Shown: positions 1-7,404 of the stretch, one piece after another
How the letters are laid out: each line of letters begins with the position of its first letter
Numbering within the stretch: the stretch's first letter is position 1
Assembly (NCBI GenBank): GCA_964593725.1
Contig: CAZQJS010000029.1
Span: 1-37,591, forward strand
From: JAIOSM01 sp964593725
Lineage (GTDB): Bacteria; Desulfobacterota; Desulfobacteria; Desulfobacterales; Desulfobacteraceae
Direction: 5' to 3'
Length of the DNA stretch: 37,591 nt
The notes under the pieces: generated by a model
The model's database searches: none
Seen by the model: only the letters and a program-made list of their open reading frames with translations
What the model was told of the DNA's origin: nothing
Program-made: the position numbers and the translations under genes

Positions 1-77
1 AAAAAGAAATTTAATTATCAGTTGAAAACCTTATCAATACTTTTAAAAAATAACCACCGGGAATTGCTGAAACAAAT

Positions 78-1178
78 TTACAGATGGGTCAAACAACCCT
101 TAAGGATTTGTTCCATGATAATATCATGGATAAGCGGCCTGAACTGCCTTATTTTAATGTTCTTTCTATGGGGATGGACACGGTTGGTCAGCAGGACAAT
201 TATCACAGACCGGTCAATATCCATCCACAGGGATGTGCCTGTAAAGCCTAAATGGCCGATTGACCCCGGGGAAAAATACCGGCCCGATGAAGAGTTTGAT
301 TTTGAAGGAGTATCAAATCCTGCCCTGAAGCCACCTGTTTTTTTTTGTTTAAGCAGCTCCTGGATTACATTTTTATTTAATGCCTTTGTTCTTCTGCCTG
401 CCAGGGCATTCATAATTTCCATGGAGAGCTTCCAGACAGAGACAGCATCACCAAACAGGCCGGCATGTCCTTCAATCCCTCCGACAGCCCAGGTGTTCTC
501 ATCATGCACCTGGGCTTTGATAAGTTTTTTCCTCCATGGGCACTTTTCCGTGGGTACAATTTTCTCATACAGATCATCTGGAAAATATGAAGAATTAAAA
601 AGATCAATATAAAAAAGGGTTTTAACACCCAGGGGTTTATAAATCATTCCTTGAACAAACCGGTCCATCTGCTGTCCTGAAATCTTTTCAATAATCCATG
701 CAAGGATGATAAAACCCAGATCACTGTATAACTGCTCTTCTCCGGGTCGGCTTATTAGGGGTTCATCTGCTGTCATTTGCCTGAGCTTACTTCTTTTTAA
801 AGCCTGGTCATAACTGTCAAGATTTCTAAAATACTCCCTGTGGGCAGGGAGACCTGAAGTATGATGGAGCAAATGATCAATTGTAATATCCTGTTTGTCC
901 TTTGAAAAATAACCAGGAAGAACAGATGAAATGGTCTGGCTCAGAAATAATTTTTCATCTTCAAGCAGTTTAGCTGCTGCCATGACAGTGGCCAATGGTT
1001 TAGTAAGTGAGGCAAGATCAAAAATATTATCCTTTTCCATGGCCTTTTTTGAAAAACAGTCTGTTACTCCAAAGGCATTTAAATATTTTATTTCACCTTC
1101 AAAAGAGATAAGCAGGACAGCACCGGGGAACACTCCATCTTTCACACCGCGTTCCATCATCTCTGTTACAGCATCCAT
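78..1178 (-). CDS. Beta-lactamase-fold serine hydrolase (class C / esterase type)
   Basis: A 366-aa member of the beta-lactamase-related serine hydrolase family (class C beta-lactamases, DD-peptidases and esterases). The three family motifs are present: S57-L-T-K60 (nucleophile and base), Y151-S-D153 in place of YxN, and H309-L-G-F-T-G314 in the KTG position. There is no signal peptide or membrane segment, so it appears cytoplasmic, which argues against a classical periplasmic beta-lactamase. The ATG is preceded by AAGGAG at good spacing. It starts 9 bp after the stop of the LD-carboxypeptidase gene, so the two are almost certainly co-transcribed and probably act together on recycled muropeptides or related amide or ester substrates. 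That role is inferred from context. The exact substrate cannot be read from sequence. Confidence 0.85.
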   Translation of the reverse strand: MDAVTEMMERGVKDGVFPGAVLLISFEGEIKYLNAFGVTDCFSKKAMEKDNIFDLASLTKPLATVMAAAKLLEDEKLFLSQTISSVLPGYFSKDKQDITIDHLLHHTSGLPAHREYFRNLDSYDQALKRSKLRQMTADEPLISRPGEEQLYSDLGFIILAWIIEKISGQQMDRFVQGMIYKPLGVKTLFYIDLFNSSYFPDDLYEKIVPTEKCPWRKKLIKAQVHDENTWAVGGIEGHAGLFGDAVSVWKLSMEIMNALAGRRTKALNKNVIQELLKQKKTGGFRAGFDTPSKSNSSSGRYFSPGSIGHLGFTGTSLWMDIDRSVIIVLLTNRVHPHRKNIKIRQFRPLIHDIIMEQILKGCLTHL

Positions 1179-1187
1179 GCCACTCCT

Positions 1188-2063
1188 TTAAAAATGAGTC
1201 AGGTCCCATCTGATTTCAGCATCATCGGTTAAAAGTTCTGCGTCAACACCCATTGGCAAAGGAAGGTTAACTGGTCCATGGCCTGATTCAATACCTGCAA
1301 TAACCGGGATATCATACTCTCCAAAGATCTCGCCGATAATATCTTCAATCATCCCAAGGTTAGTGCAGTTTTCAAACGATCCTGCTGCAACACCTTTTAT
1401 CCCGTAAAAACAGCCTGCCATCTTCATCTGTGTCAGCATCCGGTCTATTTTGTATGGTGGTTCTCCAACATCTTCCAGAAAAAAAATACAATCCTTAAAA
1501 TCAACCTGATATTCAGTGCCCACAAGATGGTTCAGGGTGGCAAGGTTGCCACCAAGCAGCTTCCCTGTACATTTTCCTTTATTTATCACAACAGGAGCCT
1601 CTATTTTTAAACCAGTGGAACCAGCAGTTAAAAATTCATATATGGAATCCTTTGTCTGCTGACCGGCATTGGCAAGGGAAGTGATGTTGGGACCATGCAC
1701 AGCCTTCATATGTGGAAAATATGAAAAATTTGCAAGAAGGGCTGTAACATCACTGAAACCTATGAATACCTTTGGGTTATTTTGAATAATTTCCCAGTCA
1801 AGGAGTTTAAGAACCCTGACAGCTCCATACCCGCCCCGGGCACACATAATACCATGAATGTTTTTATCAAGAAAAAGATCATTTATAATCCGGGCCCTTA
1901 ATTTATCACTGCCGGCAAGATATCTTTTTTTTTGATAAATATCCCCGGGCACAACAGGATCAAACCCCATCTTACTTATTACAGCAAGACCCTTTTCAAA
2001 CAGTTCCCTGTCAAAGGATCCGGAAGGTGCACATATGCCGATCACATCACCAGTTTCAAGCAT
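1188..2063 (-). CDS. ldcA: LD-carboxypeptidase, peptidase family S66 (LdcA-like)
   Basis: A 291-aa protein matching family S66 LD-carboxypeptidases, which remove the terminal D-Ala from murein tetrapeptides in the cytoplasm during peptidoglycan recycling. Visible motifs are the N-terminal G-I-C-A-P-S-G block, the R-G-G-Y-G loop near residue 76, the nucleophile S104 in GFSDVTAL, the L-E-D...E-P-P-Y-K-I-D-R-M-L block at about 196-210 that carries the acidic triad member, and H262 in G-H-G-P-V-N-L-P-L-P-M-G. Length is normal for the family (about 300 aa). There is no signal sequence, in keeping with a cytoplasmic enzyme. A moderate AAGGG ribosome site lies about 10 nt before the ATG. It is the first gene of a two-gene leftward unit with the serine hydrolase downstream. 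Confidence 0.9.
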   Translation of the reverse strand: MLETGDVIGICAPSGSFDRELFEKGLAVISKMGFDPVVPGDIYQKKRYLAGSDKLRARIINDLFLDKNIHGIMCARGGYGAVRVLKLLDWEIIQNNPKVFIGFSDVTALLANFSYFPHMKAVHGPNITSLANAGQQTKDSIYEFLTAGSTGLKIEAPVVINKGKCTGKLLGGNLATLNHLVGTEYQVDFKDCIFFLEDVGEPPYKIDRMLTQMKMAGCFYGIKGVAAGSFENCTNLGMIEDIIGEIFGEYDIPVIAGIESGHGPVNLPLPMGVDAELLTDDAEIRWDLTHF

Positions 2064-2274
2064 CCTGATAATACCCTTAAATCTTTTTGATCTTCTTGTT
2101 TATACAACCTGTATTATGAAATTTACAGCTACATGTCACAATAAGTCAATACCTGGTGCAGTAATTCATGCCCAAAGATTATTAATCCTTGATTTTTCAT
2201 AAATTTCATGGGAAAAATAGAGAGTCTTGTTTAAATCTTTTCTACTTACCAAATATATGAAGGAGGAGATGCCC

Positions 2275-3564
2275 ATGCCGTTACCGGATTATTCAAAGGA
2301 CTTTGAAAAAGCACTTGAAACAGGAAGACCGCCAAATATAAAAAAACTATTTCCCCATTCCAGGGCATTGATTGTCAGTGGAAAATTCATTGACAGGGCA
2401 ATGCTTGCAAAAAAAAGCTGTATGACCATTGCAGCCAACGGAAGGAGTTCCTTTGTAATCAAGGGTTCTCTCCTTGCTGCCCAGAAAGCAAATGCAGGCA
2501 TTATCCTGGAGATTGCAAGATCAGAAGGCGGTAGCAATGCGTATTGTGCAACAAGCCTCTGGAATATTGCAAGGCAGACAGATGCTTATATGAACGAGCT
2601 TGGAATTACCATCCCTGTTGCAATCCATGCAGACCATTTTGGAATCAAAACCCCTGAAGATATTGAACCTGCAAAAATTGAAATTCCAACCCTTTTTAAA
2701 GCCGGCATAACATCCATTGCCGTTGATGCTTCCCACCTGCCCGATGACCAGAACCTCATTGCAAACATTGAGCTCAACCCTTTCATCCCGGTATGGGCAG
2801 GCCTTGAAACAGAAGTGGGTGAAATAAAAGGAAAACTCGGTCTGTCAACCCCGGAAGAGGCTCTGTTCCTTATCCAGGGACTCAATGCCCATGGTATTTT
2901 CCCGGACTGGATAGCACTTAATAACGGAACCACCCATGGAATTGAAGAGAGTGACACAGGTATAAATGTGGAGCTCACATCCCAAATACATGAAGCCCTG
3001 TCACCATACCATCTTTCTGGTGCCCAGCATGGGACATCCGGCAATAGTTCCGAAAGGCTTATCCAGATCGCAGGCAGAACAAAGACAACCAAAGCCAATG
3101 TCGCAACTGCCCTTCAGATGATATCATGGGGAGTTAAAGTCAATGATTATGGCAATGCCATACTTGACCCGGATCAAAACTTCAGTAAAGTTGAAAACCT
3201 TGGGGTTTCATCAGGCCTGTGGCAGGAGATGCTGGCCTATGCACGGGAGAGAAACATAAAAGGCGGCAACTTTAAAAAGCTCAATCTCCCATTTGAGAAC
3301 AAGCTCCTTGCCCAGCCAGAAAAAATCCAGGACAGAATGGTAAAAGGTGTTGAGAATTTTGTATACAACATGCTTGTCAATGTTTTTAATGCAGGGGACA
3401 CAGCAGATATTGTAAAAGAGCTGATCCTGAAGGCAGGCTCCCATGATGCAGGACCCAAGGCAGACACAATGGAAAACAAGGATGAGTGGACAAATGGCAA
3501 AATTATTAAACGGGCACAGGAAATAAGCTCTGATAAGGGCCCGGAAGGGGATTTTGACGATTAA
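2275..3564 (+). CDS. Class II (metal-dependent) aldolase family protein
   Basis: A 429-aa protein related to class II fructose-/tagatose-bisphosphate aldolases, TIM-barrel zinc enzymes. Metal and catalytic motifs are recognisable: H118-A-D-H121, the E180-V-G-E183 block, a conserved N-N-G-T-T-H221-G, and H252-G-T-S-G. The stretch after the final barrel strand reads K-V-N290-D-Y-G-N, where fructose-bisphosphate aldolases carry N-x-D-T-D, so substrate binding may differ. It is longer than typical FbaA or GatY (about 285-360 aa) because of a C-terminal extension ending in an acidic tail. I chose ATG 2275 because AAGGAGGAG at 2260-2268 places it at ideal spacing. A TTG at 2227 and ATGs at 2257 and 2269 are in frame but poorly placed. 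Sugar substrate unknown; glycolysis or gluconeogenesis is the default guess. Confidence 0.78.
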   Translation: MPLPDYSKDFEKALETGRPPNIKKLFPHSRALIVSGKFIDRAMLAKKSCMTIAANGRSSFVIKGSLLAAQKANAGIILEIARSEGGSNAYCATSLWNIARQTDAYMNELGITIPVAIHADHFGIKTPEDIEPAKIEIPTLFKAGITSIAVDASHLPDDQNLIANIELNPFIPVWAGLETEVGEIKGKLGLSTPEEALFLIQGLNAHGIFPDWIALNNGTTHGIEESDTGINVELTSQIHEALSPYHLSGAQHGTSGNSSERLIQIAGRTKTTKANVATALQMISWGVKVNDYGNAILDPDQNFSKVENLGVSSGLWQEMLAYARERNIKGGNFKKLNLPFENKLLAQPEKIQDRMVKGVENFVYNMLVNVFNAGDTADIVKELILKAGSHDAGPKADTMENKDEWTNGKIIKRAQEISSDKGPEGDFDD

Positions 3565-3589
3565 AAGCAGAATCTTTTAAAAAATTATT

Positions 3590-3617
3590 TTAAGTTTTAT
3601 TTCTCCCTGGCCGATAC
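3590..3617 (+). promoter_or_regulatory. Probable sigma-28 (FliA) promoter for the flgM unit
   Basis: TTAAGTTT at 3590-3597, a 12-bp spacer, then GCCGATAC at 3610-3617. The enterobacterial sigma-28 consensus is TAAAGTTT-N11-GCCGATAA, so the -10 matches at seven of eight bases and the -35 at seven of eight. It lies 35 bp before the start of the DVU0524-like gene, with flgM next. A FliA promoter in front of an anti-FliA gene is the classical autoregulatory arrangement. The match is seen directly; activity is inferred. Confidence 0.75.
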
Positions 3618-3651
3618 TTTTGATTAAGGAGAAGGTTAAGGAGAAATAAAA

Positions 3652-4077
3652 ATGCATATACCGTCTTATCAAATACAGAATGTTCTAAAGGTCTACAGCA
3701 AACAGCTGAGCCAGCAGAAATTTCTTGCAAAGAATAAAACACTTGGACAGTATACTGCTTCAACCGACAGTGTCACCATATCTTCCAGGGGTAAAAGACA
3801 GGCAATTATAGAAAAAGTTGCATCAAATATCATTGATAAAATTACAATGGAGGGTCCCAGGGAACAGATTGAAGAGACAATAACAGCCCAGATTGAAAAG
3901 GAACTTGGCAAGAAAATTAATTTTAACAAGAAAAAAGAGAACAAGTTTACATACACCTATATTGATGAAAATGATGAAAAGGTCACAAGGTCTCTCTCCA
4001 TTGAAGATTCAGACTTTGTTATGAAAAGAATGACCGAACTTGCCAAACAGGTTGCTGACAGCAATATGGAACTATAG
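3652..4077 (+). CDS. FlgM-associated protein, DVU0524-like
   Basis: A 141-aa soluble protein with no signal peptide or membrane segment. It has a Gln/Lys-rich N-terminus, a central stretch of predicted helices (about residues 45-85, charged and heptad-like) and a Lys-rich linker before a C-terminal segment containing F-T-Y-T-Y-I-D-E-N-D. Its size, composition and position directly before flgM match what I remember as the DVU0524 family of FlgM-associated proteins in sulfate reducers; this is recall and was not searched. AAGGAG lies 9 nt before the ATG, and flgM begins 11 bp after its stop. Together with the sigma-28 promoter upstream this suggests a late flagellar gene, perhaps affecting FlgM or FliA activity or FlgM export. 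No enzymatic motif is visible. Confidence 0.7.
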   Translation: MHIPSYQIQNVLKVYSKQLSQQKFLAKNKTLGQYTASTDSVTISSRGKRQAIIEKVASNIIDKITMEGPREQIEETITAQIEKELGKKINFNKKKENKFTYTYIDENDEKVTRSLSIEDSDFVMKRMTELAKQVADSNMEL

Positions 4078-4088
4078 GAGATAGAACA

Positions 4089-4397
4089 ATGAAAATTTCA
4101 AATTCGACCACAAACTTTGTCAACCAGGCTTATAACAGCCACGCTCCACATCATAACCCGGCTGCTGCCAATGAAAAACCAGAGAGAAACAAGGAGATCA
4201 ATCCCAGCGCCAGTGTAGATCTGTCAAACAGGACAAAGGAGATACAGAAAATCTCCCAGGCAGTTGATAACGAACCTGTTGAAATGTCTGAAAAGGTCAG
4301 CAGGCTGAAAGCCAGGGTTGATGCAAATCAATATACTGTTGATGCTGACAGGGTGGCAGGCAGAATTCTGGGTTCACTTCTGGACAAAATTGTCTGA
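4089..4397 (+). CDS. flgM: Anti-sigma-28 factor FlgM
   Basis: A 102-aa protein with the FlgM layout: a polar, low-complexity, probably disordered N-terminal half (M-K-I-S-N-S-T-T-N onward), and a C-terminal half beginning S-V-D-L-S that forms the sigma-binding helices, with V-S-R-L-K-A-R-V-D, Y-T-V-D-A-D-R-V-A and L-L-D-K-I-V at the end. FlgM holds FliA (sigma-28) inactive until the flagellar hook is finished and the anti-sigma is secreted. Length is typical (about 90-105 aa). AGGAG sits 9 nt before the ATG, and the gene follows the DVU0524-like gene by 11 bp under the same sigma-28 promoter, so FlgM would be expressed by the sigma factor that it inhibits. Confidence 0.9.
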   Translation: MKISNSTTNFVNQAYNSHAPHHNPAAANEKPERNKEINPSASVDLSNRTKEIQKISQAVDNEPVEMSEKVSRLKARVDANQYTVDADRVAGRILGSLLDKIV

Positions 4398-4451
4398 TTG
4401 ATTTAATAACCAGGCATATTTTGCCGCTTTTCCAACCACCTGCCTTTTATA

Positions 4452-4466
4452 TAATCCTCAGGATTA
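4452..4466. promoter_or_regulatory. 15-bp palindrome upstream of the sigma-54 promoter, candidate enhancer site
   Basis: TAATCCTCAGGATTA is a perfect inverted repeat around a central C. Its centre (4459) is about 100 bp before the expected start site of the sigma-54 promoter at 4535-4550, inside the usual -80 to -150 range for a sigma-54 activator (enhancer-binding protein) site. The symmetry is seen; the binding role is inferred. A one-base loop is too tight for an RNA hairpin, which favours a DNA-level site. Confidence 0.4.
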
Positions 4467-4534
4467 CACCATAGTTATTGCAATACTCTTTTATTTCAAG
4501 ATACTTACCCACAAAAAAACAGATTACAGATTAT

Positions 4535-4550
4535 TGGCACAATGTTTGCT
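4535..4550 (+). promoter_or_regulatory. Sigma-54 (RpoN) promoter
   Basis: TGGCAC at 4535-4540, a 5-bp spacer, then TTGC at 4546-4549, giving the diagnostic GG-N10-GC spacing of a -24/-12 element. This matches the TGGCAC-N5-TTGC core exactly. Expected transcription start is near 4561, followed by AAAGGAG and the ATG at 4589. It points to activator-dependent expression of the downstream gene, which fits flagellar regulation in many Desulfobacterota. Confidence 0.8.
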
Positions 4551-4588
4551 ATATATTTTAATATATGTAAAAGCCAAAGGAGATAATT

Positions 4589-5050
4589 ATGGAAAACATA
4601 GGCCGGATCAACAATGATATCCCGGGGTTCACAAATAACAAACCCAGGAAGACCGATTCCACCTGCAGCACCTTTCAGCAGACTTTCTGTAAAGTTCTGA
4701 AAGATCTGGAGCCTTCTGAAATTGATTGTGTACAGCCAAAGGGCCTGGCAGAGCTTTCACCCCAAAATTTTATACTGCCTGACAAATCAGACAGTATCAA
4801 TATTGCTGATAAAACAGACAGGCTGCTTGCACTGCTTGAGCTGTATTCGTCAAAACTTGAAAACAGCACCATCTCTCTTAGGGAGATTGATCCTGTACTG
4901 AAAAAGATAAACAGAGATGCAGGAAATCTGCTTGATAAAATTGAAAATTCACCTGGTGCCGATGAAAAGATTAAAAACATTGCAAAGGAACTTGTTTTAT
5001 TTGCCAATGCTGAACAGATAAAATTCCAGAGGGGAGATTATTTATCATAA
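4589..5050 (+). CDS. Uncharacterised 153-aa protein in the flagellar regulatory block
   Basis: I do not recognise a family. The protein is soluble and acidic, without signal peptide or membrane segments. Residues 1-70 are polar and look disordered. From about residue 73 to the end it appears helical (D-K-T-D-R-L-L-A-L-L-E-L-Y through K-N-I-A-K-E-L-V-L-F-A-N-A), with a possible coiled-coil pattern. The gene looks real: AAAGGAG precedes the ATG at good spacing, and an exact sigma-54 promoter lies 40 bp upstream. Its position after flgM suggests a flagellar chaperone (FlgN-like in size and helicity) or hook/filament assembly factor, but no sequence signature proves that. Its last 13 bases overlap the end of mazG on the other strand. 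Confidence 0.65.
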   Translation: MENIGRINNDIPGFTNNKPRKTDSTCSTFQQTFCKVLKDLEPSEIDCVQPKGLAELSPQNFILPDKSDSINIADKTDRLLALLELYSSKLENSTISLREIDPVLKKINRDAGNLLDKIENSPGADEKIKNIAKELVLFANAEQIKFQRGDYLS

Positions 5051-5829
5051 CGCCGTTTAGCTTTATCCCAGAACTTTTGTTTATCATCCCGGGAAAGACT
5101 TTTCAGGGATTTCCCAGCTTGTTTAAGTAACTTTTCCATATACCTGTAACGCCTTTCAAACTTATCTGTTGATCCTGCAAGGGCAGTCTCGGCATAAAGG
5201 TCTTCAAACCTTGCAACATTGACCAGAGTGAACAGGACATCACCCAGTTCATCTGCCATGGCTTCCCTGTCTTCAGCTTTGACAGCCTGTTCAAGTTCCC
5301 CAATCTCTTCGTGAACCTTTGCAATAACCTGGGAGATATTATCCCAGTCAAATCCCGCCCTTACAGCACAGGTTGAAACCTTATGGCATCTTAAAAGCGA
5401 AGGCATGCCGGAAGGAACAGAATCAAGGGCTGATTCTGCAGGGCTTTTACCAGCTTCTCTCTTTTCCTGTTTTTTAATGTTTTCCCAGGTCTCTGTTAAC
5501 TTTTTTTGTGTAGTGATTGTTTCATTGCCATAAACATGTGGATGCCGGCGAATCATCTTTTCAGAGACCTTGTCAAGGCAGTCAGATATATTAAAACTGC
5601 CTCTTTCACTGTATATTTCAGAAATAAACAGAAGCTGGAAAAGAACATCACCCAGTTCTTCCATAACATCAGCTGCAATGTCATCAAGGATGGCATCCCT
5701 GAGTTCATACATCTCTTCAATCAGATATTTACACATTGAAGCAGGAGTCTGTTTTCTATCCCATGGACAGCCGCCATCTGGATTTCTAAGGGTTTTAATA
5801 ATTTCCAGGACAGTGTCTAACTTTTCCAA
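5038..5829 (-). CDS. mazG: Nucleoside triphosphate pyrophosphohydrolase MazG
   Basis: A 263-aa protein, the same length as E. coli MazG, with two MazG-type helical domains. The first has G-G-C-P-W-D near residue 20, followed by I-E-E-M-Y-E-L and E-E-L-G-D-V-L-F-Q as the metal-binding EExxE/ExxD pattern. The second repeats this with E-E-I-G-E-L and D-E-L-G-D-V-L-F-T. MazG hydrolyses (d)NTPs to NMP and pyrophosphate, acting in nucleotide-pool sanitation and stringent-response control. The start is TTG at 5829, chosen because GGAG lies just upstream and the next in-frame ATG would remove the G-G-C-P-W-D block. This start lies within the last codons of cvpA (13-bp overlap), suggesting translational coupling. 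The 3' end overlaps the convergent unknown gene by 13 bp. Confidence 0.92.
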   Translation of the reverse strand: MEKLDTVLEIIKTLRNPDGGCPWDRKQTPASMCKYLIEEMYELRDAILDDIAADVMEELGDVLFQLLFISEIYSERGSFNISDCLDKVSEKMIRRHPHVYGNETITTQKKLTETWENIKKQEKREAGKSPAESALDSVPSGMPSLLRCHKVSTCAVRAGFDWDNISQVIAKVHEEIGELEQAVKAEDREAMADELGDVLFTLVNVARFEDLYAETALAGSTDKFERRYRYMEKLLKQAGKSLKSLSRDDKQKFWDKAKRRYDK

Positions 5830-6338
5830 AGTTTCTCCATACTTTCAAGCTTTTCCATAACCCCCTGGGTCATATTCTTTGATATGAAGAGGGTCAGAAC
5901 CGATGAGACCCTTGCGATATACGGAGCAAGTATGGACTTGGTCATAATGGAATTATTCCTGGGAACAACATTGGTAAGAACAATATATAAAACAGCTGCC
6001 ACAAGGATTCCTTTTAAGGCTCCGAAAACAGCCCCAAAGGTCTTGTCAATCCAGCCCAGAAATGCGACTTTTAAAAGTTTTTCAAGGAAAAGGGCAATAA
6101 CTATTATAAATAAAAAAATCAGGGAGAACAGTACAAAAAAAACAATAATGTTTATTAAAGCCTGGCTTATGATCCATTTTTCCAGAAGTGGTGAGAACTC
6201 CTTATAATAATTAAATGCTCCATAAAACCCGACAATAACACCCACAATGGATGCAAGTTCTCTTAAGATACCTCTGAACACACCCCTGATCAGGCAGAAT
6301 GAAATTATTATTATTATTGCAATATCAAAGAAATTCAT
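5817..6338 (-). CDS. cvpA: CvpA family membrane protein
   Basis: A 173-aa protein with four predicted membrane helices (about 4-20, 25-42, 58-87 and 100-122), a conserved F-L-G-W-I-D-K-T-F-G-A-V-F-G-A segment typical of CvpA proteins, and an amphipathic C-terminal tail. CvpA was named for colicin V production in E. coli and has been linked to envelope or bile-salt stress; its molecular function is not settled. It is the first gene of a leftward pair with mazG, which it overlaps. The intergenic region to divergent phoH is only about 110 bp and must hold both promoters. No strong Shine-Dalgarno is visible before the ATG. Confidence 0.85.
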   Translation of the reverse strand: MNFFDIAIIIIISFCLIRGVFRGILRELASIVGVIVGFYGAFNYYKEFSPLLEKWIISQALINIIVFFVLFSLIFLFIIVIALFLEKLLKVAFLGWIDKTFGAVFGALKGILVAAVLYIVLTNVVPRNNSIMTKSILAPYIARVSSVLTLFISKNMTQGVMEKLESMEKLWKS

Positions 6339-6447
6339 TTAATAATCACCGCTTTAGTAATTTTAAGTTGTAAAATAACTAACAAAGATGAATGAAATTA
6401 TCAAGTTTTTTGTTGATTTGTAATTTAATTTGGATAGACTGGAAAAT

Positions 6448-7404
6448 ATGAAACAGATAACATTTGAAAAAATTGAAACTGTACAGGAGCTTTTTGGACA
6501 GCACAATGCCAACCTTGCAGGCATTGCACAAAAAACCGGAGCAGCAATCAATGCAAGGGGAAATACCGTATCAATCTCAGGGGGAAAAGATGAGGTTGTT
6601 TTGGCGGAAAAGGTACTCGATCAGCTGTATCAATTAATTGAAAAAAAATTCTCATTGGAGTCTGCTGATATTGAGGCGGCAGTCAACATACTGAAAAAGG
6701 ATCCTGACTGTGATCTCAAATCAATTTTCTTAAACACTATTCTTACAACCCAGAGCGGCAGACCCATTACTCCTAAAACCCGGAACCAGAGAAAATATGT
6801 TGAGGCATTGAGAACAAATGATATTCTCTTTGCCATTGGTCCTGCAGGCACCGGAAAAACATACCTTGCAATGGCCATGGCTGTGGCAGCCTTTACAAGG
6901 GGTGAAGTAAAGAGAATAATTCTCACAAGGCCTGCTGTGGAAGCGGGCGAAGCTCTGGGATTCCTGCCCGGCGACCTTGCTGAAAAGATCAATCCCTACC
7001 TCAGGCCTCTCTATGATGCATTATATGAGATGTTCAGCTTTCAAAAAACAGAAACCCTGATTGAACAAGGCATGATTGAAATTGCTCCCCTTGCCTTTAT
7101 GCGGGGCCGGACACTTAACAATGCTTTTATAATACTTGATGAAGCTCAGAACACAACCTCGGAACAGATGAAGATGTTTCTGACCCGCATCGGATTCTCA
7201 TCCCGGGCAATCATCACAGGGGACATTACACAGACAGATCTTCCTGCTCAAAAAAAATCAGGGCTTGTTGAAGCAAAAAACTTACTCTATAATATAAAAG
7301 GAATTAAAATTTTACATTTTTCCAAAAATGATATAGTAAGGCATGAGCTTGTCTCAAAAATAATTGAAGCTTATGAACAAAAGAATACTTCAAAAAACAA
7401 ATAA
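6448..7404 (+). CDS. phoH: PhoH-like ATPase (YbeZ type)
   Basis: A 318-aa PhoH/YbeZ protein. The N-terminal 70 residues contain a KH-like nucleic-acid-binding segment (A-N-L-A-G-I-A-Q-K-T-G-A). Walker A is G131-P-A-G-T-G-K-T138 and Walker B is I-I-L-D231-E-A-Q. PhoH-like ATPases act with YbeY in RNA processing and ribosome maturation, probably as an RNA helicase or ATPase partner. The window supports that link, since ybeY is two genes downstream. ATG 6448 is preferred over an in-frame TTG at 6430 that lacks a ribosome site; GGA is 5 nt before the ATG. The end of the gene overlaps the HD-phosphohydrolase start by 32 nt, indicating one transcript. Confidence 0.92.
   Translation: MKQITFEKIETVQELFGQHNANLAGIAQKTGAAINARGNTVSISGGKDEVVLAEKVLDQLYQLIEKKFSLESADIEAAVNILKKDPDCDLKSIFLNTILTTQSGRPITPKTRNQRKYVEALRTNDILFAIGPAGTGKTYLAMAMAVAAFTRGEVKRIILTRPAVEAGEALGFLPGDLAEKINPYLRPLYDALYEMFSFQKTETLIEQGMIEIAPLAFMRGRTLNNAFIILDEAQNTTSEQMKMFLTRIGFSSRAIITGDITQTDLPAQKKSGLVEAKNLLYNIKGIKILHFSKNDIVRHELVSKIIEAYEQKNTSKNK

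Noticed and set aside
56..69. ACCGGGAATTGCTG matches the minus strand of copy B of the 61-bp repeat
   Set aside because: Only 14 bp match and the flanks differ, so it may be chance or a decayed remnant; the window edge limits what can be seen.
22..612. Open frame of 196 codons on the plus strand
   Set aside because: Lies opposite the serine hydrolase, whose motifs are intact; no ribosome site and no recognisable protein features.
2586..3098. 170-codon open frame on the minus strand
   Set aside because: Antisense to the metal-binding core of the aldolase; composition is that of a shadow frame.
4413..4425. GGCA-TATTT-TGCC as a terminator after flgM
   Set aside because: The stem is only 4 bp and no T-run follows.
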